Below are positions 32,401 to 44,400 of a stretch of DNA of 64,000 nucleotides, piece after piece. The stretch covers positions 1,550,001 to 1,614,000 of the forward strand of contig NC_088325.1 in NCBI RefSeq assembly GCF_910592395.1, written 5' to 3'. This stretch comes from Lineus longissimus. Taxonomy: Eukaryota > Nemertea > Pilidiophora > Heteronemertea > Lineidae. The notes under the pieces are model-generated. The model worked only from the letters and a program-made list of their open reading frames with translations, was not told the origin of the DNA and made no database searches. A program made the translations under genes and the position numbers. Within the stretch, counting starts at the first letter, position 1, and each line of letters opens with the position of its first letter.

Positions 32401-35400
32401 CTCATGACCGCTAGTCAGAAGACCAACACAACTGCACCACCGTGGCTCCTTAACAATACTAACCTGAGTTGAGGAGAGCATCGCTGGAAACGGACGAGAC
32501 TATAGAGTTCCCTGCCTGAGAAACAACGGTCAACTTTGGAGCAGCAGTCTGCGCTGTTTGGATCTGGGACGAACTACCGCTTATCGTGAGAGGTTTTCCG
32601 CTGAGAGGTTTACCGCTGAGAGGTTTTCCGCTGAGAGGTTTTCCGCTGAGAGGTTTGCCACTGAGAGGTTTTCCGCTGAGAGGTTTTCCGCTGAGAGGTT
32701 TTCCGCTAAGTGGTTTTCCGGGAAGTGGTTTTCCGCCAGCAGGTTTTCCACCAACACCTTGAAGAATGACACAATAATATTTCAACCAAAGTGGTTTTTA
32801 AACCTTATTAACTGGGTTAAATGGCACTGTGCTGGAAAGGCAAAGTAGAGTTTTGCTGAAGGGATGGCACAATGACTTTTTAAGGCCAGCTGATTACACT
32901 GTTGCTTTTGGCTTTCGAATGACGTCACACGACGTAAAGTGGGGCGTTTTGCCGCGTAAAAACCCAACAGAGCCAACAAATGATGTCACAATAATTGTAT
33001 CGATCTTGCAAGACGTGACTAGTTTTATAATTATTATTTCACCTCGCTTGAAAAGACATCAACCTACCTTGTATTTTTATCGTAGCACCCTGTAGGTTCG
33101 CGCCCTGCTTCTGCGCGGCTGCCATCGCGTTTGTGAGAATATTCCCGACCGACATAACCTGTGGCGACGACATGTGCTGCATGAGTCGTGCCATCATCGG
33201 TTTAGTTACAGCAGTTCCCACAGGTGGCGTTCCAGGTTTCGAACTTTGTGCGGATATCTGAGTCATAGTGACTTTCGGACTCCCAATTGCGGACGTACTG
33301 GAAGCTGGTCCTGTTGTCGTCACCGGCTGTCCATCTTGCGATAATATGATTTGAGCATTCTGTCCGTCAGCGCCACCTTTTTGCGATTGCACCAAACTAA
33401 ATGCTAGCGGTTTTGAAGCAGTGACCGGACTGGCCGGTTGCACAAAAGTTAATGCGACCGGTTTTCCGGAACCTTGATTGAACATTGCTAAACGCTGTCC
33501 GACAACTTGTTGAGTACCGGAGACCTGTTTTAAAGTCTGTAGACCACCTTGAATGACTTTTGGCGATCCTGGTTGGCCGACTTCCGGTGTCGAGACACGA
33601 ATCTGTTGTTGCTGTTGCTGTTGATGTTGTTGTTGTTGTTGTTGTTGTAGCTGCTGTTGTTGCTGTTGTGCCTAAAAAACACAAATTCACATTCACATTA
33701 TTCCCTTTCTAAACACAAGTTCAAATTCAATTAGTCAAGTTTGGTAGCCACCAATCTAGACTGAAAGCAATTCTAGTACAGAAACCTGTCTAATCAGTGA
33801 AGATTGGCAATTCGTCTAGTCTAGAAACCGATCTAATCTGTCTTGACTGGTAACCAGTCTCCTCCAAAAACCGGTCAAATCAGTAGACTGGCAACCAGTC
33901 TCCTCCAAAAACCGGTCAAATCAGTAGAGACTGGCAACCAGTCTCCTCCAAAAACCGGTCAAATCAGTAAAGACTGGCAACCAGTCTAGTCCAAAAACCG
34001 GTCAAATCAGTAGAGACTGGTAACCAGTCTCCTCCAAAAACCGGTCAAATCAGTAGAGACTGGCAACCAGTCTAGTCCAAAAACCGGTCAAATCAGTAGA
34101 GACTGGTAACCAGTCTCCTCCAAAAACCGGTCAAATCAGTAGAGACTGGCAACCAGTCTAGTCCAAAAACCGGTCAAATCAGTAGAGACTGGCAACCAGT
34201 CTAGTCCAAAAACCGGTCAAATCAGTAGAGACTGGCAACCAGTCTAGTCCAGAAGCCAGTCCAACCAGTTATTTCCGGCAACCAGTCTTGTCCGGCAACC
34301 AGTCTTGTCTGGAAGTCTCCGAGTAGGAAAAATCTGACACAACACTGATTACTGAAAACGGAAATGCTGAGTAATGGAAACCCGGCACGTTGCCATGGCA
34401 TCACTCAACTCAGTACTCACTGAGTGTCAAAACTACAAAAATAATCACTGAGGAAAGGGGTCAACTCCAAGCTACTGGACATGCTGAAGGAATTCCTGTC
34501 AAGAATAAATATCTTTGGACTGAAAGAACCTCATGGAGTATCGAATCAGGAATTCAAAAACATTCCGCAAAATCACCAAAAAGAGCCACAAAATCTTTGC
34601 GATTTACCGTCAAGTTATTTGTCGAGTTGAACTCACCTGTTGTAATAATCCCGCCACGCTTGTACTCCCCTTCTGACTCAGCGCCCGCACGTTCTGTGGG
34701 AACACCACCTTCTGGTTCATCTGCTGCACTCTCGGGCTGAGCATAACGCCCTTGGGACTCGCCCCGCCGGGTATCTTCGGGCTCTGGGCGGCAGCAGCGA
34801 GTTGGGTGGGGCTGGGCATCTCTAATGAGAGGCCGTCGGGCAGTGAGGTTGGTGTGGTAGTGACCGGAGTCGTTGGAGTGGATGGTTCTTTAGTTTTCTG
34901 GAAGTTAATAGTTCAACATGTGGTTAACTACAAATAAGTTTGGCTGAATATGGGAAGTTAATAGTTCAACATTTGGTTAACTTCAAATAAGTTTGTATGA
35001 ATATGGAAAGTTAATAGTTCAACATTTGGTTAACTTCAAATAAGTTTGTCTAAATATGGAAAGTTAATAGTTCAACATTTGGTTAACTTCAAATAAGTTT
35101 GTCTAAATATGGAAAGTTGATAGTTCAACATTTGGTTAACTTCAAATAAGTTTGTCTGAATATGGAAAGTTAATAGTTCAACATTTGGTTAACTTCAAAT
35201 AAGTTTGTCTGAATATGGAAAGTTAATAGTTCAACATTTGGTTAACTTCAAATAAGTTTGTCTGAATATGGAAAGTTAATAGTTCAACATTTGGTTAACT
35301 TCAAATAAGTTTGGCTGAATATGGAAAGTTAATAGTTCAACATTTGGTTAACTTCAAATAAGTTTGTCTGAATATGGAAAGTTAATAGTTCAACTTTTGG

Positions 35401-38400
35401 TTATTAAGTTAAAAAACAATACCGGTGTCTACGACTACAAGTTGTAATGCAATGGACACAGAAACTAGGGCCTAGGGGAAAACATTTTCCAGGAATACCC
35501 GAGACATTTTCAAAACAGGTCGAGGAATTCTGACAAGGACTCAGAACCTCCACCTCAGAGGAGACCAGCACTTTTCTTTCAGAGAAAGCGACAACAGAAA
35601 TTCATACTTACAGTTTTGGGTGTTTTGGGTTTTTGTAACGCTTTCTTGGCCTTGGCAGCAGCACCTTGAGCTTGGTGAATTCTCTCTGAAACACGAAATG
35701 AGATAATTAAAGGAAAGTAACAAATAATTCTGCGTTTCGAATTTTTGAGATGCACACTGGACAGACAGTCCATTTTCTAGAAACAGAATGAATCAAATAT
35801 ACACTTTGTATCACACTCTAACCATGGCCATCAAAAAGTTTTAGATGCTCAGCAAGCGACCTTCTGACGTCAGTGCTGAGAGAACTTCACAACACATCAT
35901 CACCAACATTAGGAAGTCGGCCCAATCCAAAAAGAGGTTTAGTTTTTCGAATTTGTAACAACATTTTAGAGGCAGAATACAACACCAAAAATTGTATTTT
36001 ATAATGTACTAAAATCTACTTCTTTTATTTCTGTCACACTTATTTTACGTCTCTATATATATATTATCTTTTGTAAAGTCCTTTGGAAATGATTTTATTC
36101 GTTATTGTAGCACTCTCATTTAATAAATATTATTATTATTATTATAAAAGTGCTTACTTCTCAAAAATCAAAAGTTCCCGCAAAAAAGTCGCTTCGATAA
36201 AAATTGAGCAGAATTAGTTGATCAGAGGTCCATTTTGTGAAATGGAATATCAGGCAAGCAATTATTTACTTACCAAATTCATTTTCCTCTCTATTCCTAT
36301 GAAGATATATCCAGAGCTTCCTATTTACATCGTATTTTACACACGGATCTTTCTCATAATGAAGGCGATCCAGAGCACCACTTACAACAGTATTAATCTG
36401 CAAATGAATTGAAAATGTACATCAATAACCGCTATGGTGAACTCACGACTAGCGGCCAAGTGGTCCATGGTTCAATCTCCACTGTCGGCGTGGTGCAGTG
36501 GTTGGACTCTTGACTAGCAGTAAAGAGGTCCATGGTTCAATCCCCACTGTCGGCTGGTGCAGTGGTTGGACTCTCGACTAGCACCCAAGAGGTCCATGGT
36601 TCAATCCCCACTGTCGGCGTGATGCAGTGGTTGGACTCTCGACTAGCACTCAAGAGGTCGCTGGTTCAATCCCCACTGTCGGCGTGGTGCAGTGGCTTGG
36701 ACTCTCGACTAGCACTCAAGAGGTCCCTGGTTCAATTTCCACTGTCGGCGTGGAACTCTAGGCAAATCTTTGTCTCACATGCCTTAATACTAGGCCCAGG
36801 TGTAAACGGGCACCAGTTAGAAATGCTCAGATGCACTGGTCTAGTTGCTCATGTGTGGTCTACTGAAAGGTTTCAGGACTGACTGTAGTTAGAGTGCAAA
36901 TTCGGATGATAACCTGTATTGAAAACTGAGGCGAATTTCTGAAAATCAGACTTTCAAAATCGGCAGACGATAGCACAGATTGCAGCGCCATCTGATAACT
37001 ACCAATCAAACTACAATCGATTGAAAATTATTTCTTTTTTTTGTAATATATATATATTTTTTTAATTTTAATTTTTTTTTTTTTAAATTTCCCTAGTACT
37101 TTCTTTTTTACATTTTACATTTTAAAATATTTTCTTACCTGTGAATCTGTGACCCCAGGAGCGAGGTACATTGAATCCTTTAACAACTCACAGATGTCCG
37201 CACGCGTTCCCTCGCCATTTGGTAGCCGAGCTGCTGCATCTCGCACTGAAAAAGAGGCTTGGAAAATAAGCAAAATATGGCGAAAATATTCTTCCAGAGA
37301 GGCAAATAGTGAGAATGGTAATTGATTCCAATTCCAACAGCACTCTGCCGAACTGGTCAAAGCTTCAAAGCATCATAAGCCCGTCACAAAAGCTAAAAGT
37401 TTTTGGTGCGAATTCTGGAAGATTTTGCCTTCAAAATGCTCTGCTCCACTGACCAGAGTTAATCCCACATTTTGTAGCATTATAAGCAGGGCGCAGCTGG
37501 CAGGGGGGAGCAGGGGCAAAAACCCCCCCAGAATTTAAAAAAGATCAAAAAATGTGATTTTAACCATGAGTTGGCCATTGAATTTCAATCACTCGTTTGC
37601 TGGGCAGTACATGCTGTGACATTTTTAGGGCTTTTAGTCATCAACATCATCATCATCATCATCAAATCAAGTGTCTTGGTCTAGACCTGGGTCTTTGCCA
37701 GGATGCTTGGTTTAAAGTGATACTATGATGTGATTTACAACTTTGCGGAAATACGTCCGTTTTTAATTGTTGATCACAAATGTAAAGCTCAAATTTTCCA
37801 TTTTTGATTAGATTTATAATAAAAAGGCTGAATGTAAACCACCGCGACCGCGAAAATGTTCACGTTGTGACGTCATCAACAAAAACGGCATCGAAGCGAG
37901 CCGTCCGGGCGAGATTAAACCATCAATTTCTAGAAAATGTGCATTTCGATTCGAAAACCTTACCGATTTATGAGAAAGTGACGTAGTCATTTGTCAAAAA
38001 CAGCTCAAACATTATATGGTGAACTTTGACACGAGTTACCCTTTAAAATCCCAAGCCTCAAAATTTGTTTGCGGAACCGGGTTCTTGTCTGTACTCACCT
38101 AATGTCAATATTGTCACATAGGCCGGCCGGTCGGATATTAGTAATGTATGCTCCCTTGCTTTGTTCATGGCATTGTCTTTGGTGTAGACGCCCTTCACAG
38201 GCCCCACCACGGACTCATAACTATGCAAACGATATGTAAACGCCTTGTGCGGAAATTCAAAACGTTTCCGTTCCTGTAACCTGAATACCATTTTTTCTTC
38301 GTCTGTGGTTGCGTGAACGGTATATGAGGTCCGCCTGAAACAGAAAAAGATGCATTTTTTAAAGGGGGACTATAGGCAGGAGGAGAGGGGCTAATTTGGC

Positions 38401-41400
38401 CATCTCCGAGTGACTAGTATACACAGTAAGGGCCCTTGGTCCAGTCAAGACTCCTGGAGGCCGCCATTTACATCATAGGACATCACAAAATTGTATATTC
38501 AACATATCGACCTCTATTGCACCGAGGTGCGTAAATATCGCAGGTACCCAACCCGTAAGCGACAAGAGGACGTCCATATTGGATTTTACATGGCATGACA
38601 TCATTTTCCAAAACATGGCCGACGTCTGTTTTTGGCGCCAAGATATTTGCCCCTTGAACGGCCGATTTAAATCTCCAATATAGGTCATGTGGCAATATTT
38701 CGGCACAGCAATTTGGTCAGTTGTGATATATCGAGTTGCTGACTCACGGGTAAACTGTATTTCGAACAATTTTGAATGCTTTCTACTTACTCTAGTCATT
38801 CATCAATGGGAGCCCCTGTTTGTTGACGTATATCTACGCCTTTGGGCACCAACATGTTGGGTGTCAAAGACGTAGATCTACGTTGATTGTTTCAATGGAC
38901 TATACTTACATTCTCGGCGGAGGGGGCGAGCCCTCCCTCGCTTCCACAGCCTCCACTGACATATCGTTACGATTATCCAACCAATGTTTACATAACGGAG
39001 CTAACTGTTCGTCCGAGTCGCGACCTTGACCTATCCACTTCCACTGTTGAGCACGTTCTTTATAGTCCAGTAACGGTATAAAGTTTTCTATGGAGAGACC
39101 TGAAAAGTAGAATACTTCAATAAAAGCACAGAAAATTTATTGTAAACCTAGTGGAACGAAGATGTCAGGTTCACGGGGAAGATTCTCACCTCTGTGCAGT
39201 GCATCACCAATGCATCACCAATGCATCAACCTGTACAAAGACAAAGACGATCACTGCACAGAAAGTCCAACCGAGATTGAAATCGGGAAAAGTGTGAAAA
39301 TGCTGTCAGATTTTGATTTTTTTCATTTCACGTGTAATTCGACGGTGGGAACTTTTACTGCAGAGTGGAAGGTGACTGGGCAGCCGACAACTTGGTAAGA
39401 ATGTGCTTGATAATGCCACTGGTCCTTTAAAAAAGACTGGGTACACGAGTTTTAACATCAAATACTCACCTAAAACGTCTCCTGATAAAAATTTCACAGC
39501 GGACAGGACGCATTCCATCCAATTCTGCGGCTGCGCCATAAACCATGGATTGAGCATACTCGCTGGCGAATCTTGCCACTCCCGCACCTTCTCCTCCAGC
39601 TTGGCTGTCGTTATTCGCCCGTCGCCCGATTCAATGATCATATCACGTAATAAACTGAAGAACGACTGGTACTGACCGAAGTTGCGTTTCGAAGGCACTT
39701 TTCTGTAAGTGAAGAACGAGTTAGATAAGCCAATAATTGTCTTTATATCTGATCCACAAAAGTGCCGGATAATACATTATTTGTCTTTATATCAGATCCA
39801 CAAAATGTAGAGTGGACGTTAATTAGCTTTATATCTGATCCACAAAAGTGATAGGCAAGCCAATAGTCGTCTTTATATCTGATCCACAAAAGTGTCCTTG
39901 ACACTCCCCAGAGTGAGTTTTGAAAACTGAATTCTGTCTGTTCTGTTCTTTAAGAATTGATCATGAATTTTCAAAACTGTCAGTGATTTGTAATTTTCAT
40001 TATGCCAAAAATTATTCTCAAATAACGCACCAATATTTTCCTCAGATACAGCAGAACCTCTCTATCAAGGACACTAGTTTTGGTCCCAAATAGGTTGTTT
40101 CCATTCAATTTGTCCTCTCTAATCAGGACACCTCTCTATTAAGGACAGCACTTTTCAGTCCAGAGGGTGTCCTTAGTAGAGAGGTTCTACTGTACTTTGA
40201 TTGGGTTTCAGTGCTTTCCAATGAAATGTTTCAAAGGATGACAAAGAGCTAAAACCAACTCCTACCCCGCAAATCAAACTTACTCAATTTCAATATTCAA
40301 TTCCGGCAGGTCCTCCTGCTCCTGACGAATAGCTTCCAACGCCGCTACGGCGCTCTCGTCCTCCTCATTGTTGCCAATAGGAGGCGACGGTGGTAAACTT
40401 GGAATCGCGTCGGACATCACAGGAGTTTCTTGTTGCATATGTTTGATCTTTTTCTTGCGTTCTTTGACCTTTTTCTTCACCGCGTTTTGCGGAGCAGCAC
40501 CGTCTGAAATAGCAAGCAAATGGTGAATTTCAGGATGTTTTTCAGGTCAAGTAAAGAGGTCTTCCAGTTTGGGGTTGAGGTCTCTCTATATAATGTGTTG
40601 CAAATCATGCTCGAAGAACCATATTTCCAGATGAACACAATGTTATTTCACTTGAACACTCCGACAACACAATTTTTTACAACATTATGAGAAACTTTCT
40701 CCTTTCCCACAACAGACCAGCCCGTCAAGTTGGAACGCCTGGCTGAATCTCAACAAGCTGGGGAACTGATTCTCCAGGTGACAAATCTTCTACGACAGTT
40801 GGAGAAACTAACATTATGAAAAACTGTCCCACAACAGACCAGCCCGGCAAGTTGGAACGCCAGGCTGATTCTCAACAAGTTGGAGAACCTGGAGAAACTA
40901 ACCTGAATCAGACGTCACAGCAGCAGGCCTCATAATGGGCCTCTTGATGGCTTGGGTCCTCAAAATGACGTCTTGAAGCGTGATACCTTTTGTGTCCAAA
41001 TCAGGATGATCCTAAAGCAGAGAAAGTCGGCCTAACTTAAGTTTGTAATACACAAATATATCTACTTTTGCATTTGCCAACTGTCTCAATATCAATTTGA
41101 TGCAGACCAGGACCTCTTTGCCAAATATTTCTGGTTGGAAAGTGACAAGTGAAAAAACGACCCGCTTATCAGCACTCCCCACCCCCTCAAAAACCACCCT
41201 TAGTCACAATCACTTCACCCTGAAGATGGCATTTGTGTTGTTTTATCATTGAAGCGAGAACTAACAAGTGGCTGGGGGGGGATGTTTGTAGCTACTTGTA
41301 GGATATTTGTAGATATTTGTAGATATTTGTAGATATTTGTAGATTTGAGATATTTGTAGTTTTGTAGATATTTGTAGATATTTGTAGATTTGTAGATATT

Positions 41401-44400
41401 TGTAGATATTTGTAGATATTTGTAGATATTTGTAGATTTGTAGATATTTGTAGATTTGTAGGATATTTGTAGGATGTTTGTAGGATATTTGTAGGATATT
41501 TGTAGGATATTTGTAGGATATTTGTAGGATATTTGTAGGATATTTGTAGGATATTTGTAGGATATTTGTAGGATATTTGTAGGCTATTTGTAAGATATTT
41601 GTAGATATTTGTAGATTTGTAGATATTTGTAGATTTCTTACCTCCATATCAAACTTCCTTCGTTTATGCCGCTGAAGAATTTCAAAATAGTCGTCATCCG
41701 TGACTTCAAACGGCTCAGGAATGTGGTTATAGCTCGACGTTCCCTCGCCAATGTCACCATTGACAGTCGGGTAGCGTGACAACGTCGATACGATACTCGG
41801 TGAAGGTGTTTCCATTGGCATCTCTGAATATAGAGGGCGCCGGTGAGGGGTGTAAGCTGAAAAGACCATATGTGATTGAATAAGTACACTTTACAGACTT
41901 GAATTCTTCAAGAGGGGGGAATGGAGAATTGTATCAAGGAAACTTCTAGCTTCTTCATTTTATCGTACTGACCTAATTGGTGTGAACTTGATGGCCGTGG
42001 ACTGTCTTCGTCAGATGAGGTGTCAACCTCCCCACATTCCACACGCACTTCGCGTAAGATACTGCAATTTGAAAACAGATATATTATGATAATGATTAAA
42101 GGGACAATATAGGCTGCAGCTAGACGGGCAAGATAAAGTTACACAAAGCCGCCAATAGGTGTCTCTCACATCTCACAGTACGTCGAAATGATTCACGCTT
42201 GTACGAGGGATATATTTAGTACAGAGTCTGACATGACCAAGGGCCTGTACTGTGTATACTAGTCACTTGAAGATGGCCAAATTAGCCCCTCTCCTCCTGC
42301 CTATAGTCCCCCTTTAAGATAACAAATGATTATGATGATAATGATTAAGTGTAATAAGTGTGCTAAAATCCATTTGAAGTGAATAATGACACATTAAATA
42401 GTTAAAATTACTTTTCCTGATCCGTTATTGATAAACAAATCCACTCCTTTGTCACAACAGCAGAAGATCCTTGATTGTACCAAGTTGCCCCTTGGCTAGA
42501 TATTGAAGATTGAACTAAGATAATTAGGACTAGGATAGTTGAGACACTTGAAAATGAGCCAAAACACATCAAACTCGATTCAATCCTGGATGCAGAGCCT
42601 CTAGAAACCCCTGTTTTTTCTCACCTCTTATATTTTTTCCGTACTCTTTTCGTGATCATATCCTCTTCCGGCGGACCAGTTGGCTTCTCGAGTCGTAGTG
42701 CCTCATCCGGGGGCAGCTTACCGGCATGTTCTAAAATTTTCTAAAAAAGGCAAATATTCATAAGAAAAAAGTCTGATCACACTTCACGGAATATCGGGTG
42801 ACACTTTTTGTGTCGGGCTTGCAGTATTATGCATACAACAATCATTCTAGACACTTATTCTATGAGGTGACAATGACGTTATTTTGTAAAAAAGATATCT
42901 ATATACATATTTATGTAACATTTCTTGCTAGTAACAGGGTTTCCGCCAGGATTAAATTTGAGGGGAGCAAAAAAATTATTTTTTTTAAAAATTCTTTTTC
43001 TAAAAAATTTTTCTTAAAAAGGGTATATGACCCCTCCTGAGGTTTTTTGGCCCTAAAACCGCTACAATTGGCTCCCAAATGCTCTTATTTTACATATCAA
43101 ATCATGAAAATTACTCATTTGACAGTAAAACAATTTTTAGCGCTCAAAATTAAGGGGGGGATATCTCCCCCTTGAAATATTTTAGGGGGGGATGAATCCC
43201 CCCATCCCCCCCTCTGGCGGAAACCCTGAGTAAACTTACCTGTCGTGAGACCAGCACATCTTTTAACAGCCTGGTATAGTATCTCTGCTGCTGGTTGAGA
43301 TATTCCTGCTGTTTGGCCTTCCGGCACAGGGAGGCATATTTCGCAATGTCAGGGGAATAAAGGCCACTTTTTAGATTCTCGTGAAACTGCTGCAATGGGT
43401 TGCCAAATTTGAAGGTTTCTCCGGAAAACAGCCTCCTGGAGAAGACAATAATGCCAGATGCGAATTGTGTATAATGATTAAAAGTTTTGCTGGAGAGAGG
43501 TCATCTTAACGAAAGAAAACTTTTTTCAATGGATTTTTACTTTGACTCCTATAGAAACATTAACAATTTGTAAGAGCAATCTCCCAGAACCTCTTGATTT
43601 TCTGTAAAAGTGAAGAACGGTTTGGTGCAGGTGAGGGCGGTGACAAGAAGCATGAAATCAACTTACAGTGGCCTAACGTTGCATGCCATAAACTGCAAAA
43701 TTTTTTTGCTTTTTTTGTGATTTGCAAAAATTTATGAAAATTTTTTTTTTCACAATAAAAGAACTTACGCAACTGTCTCTTGTTTTTCTGCTCCATCATT
43801 GGTTGGGAACTTCGGCAGGAATTTCTGCAATAAAAATATTTCAAAATTAAAAATTGGATTTTGGACGAAACACGTTTCCTGAAACTGACAATAACACACT
43901 GCTATTAACACTAAAGCAAAGGGGTAAGCCTACCACGCATAACATTTCTATAAGCGTCTGGATTTTTACCAGAAGGCAAATCTCCTGCTTTAGCATCTCC
44001 TCATCGAAGGCAGCAGCAAATCTGCCAAGATGGGCCTTAATTTTACCCATCAAACTGAGATGTAACAGCTCAATTGAGTAGTTCTAAGGAAAGAGATCAA
44101 ATGCAGTGGAACCTCCCTTAGCGGACGCCTCTCTATTAAAGACACCCGCTCTTTATAAAGGACACTAGTTCAGGTCCCAAATTGGTGGTCTCCATTAAAT
44201 CGGACTCCTCTAATCAGGACAACTCTCTATTAAGGACAGCACTGATCAGTACCGAGGGTGTCCTTATTAGAGAGGTTCTACTGGAACATCAATCTCATGG
44301 ATTCTTACAGAAAGGTAAGCCCTATTCTGTGGAGTCAATGTCTTCTCCCACGTCTCTTGACTGAACACCTCGTTGAAGACAGCGGCATGTTCGACAAGCT

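Noticed and set aside
41261-41869. 202-codon minus-strand ORF with YKYPTN-type repeats
   Set aside because: Only its first part (41856-41642) is NFRKB exon 6; the rest is intron microsatellite beyond a clear GTAAGA donor.
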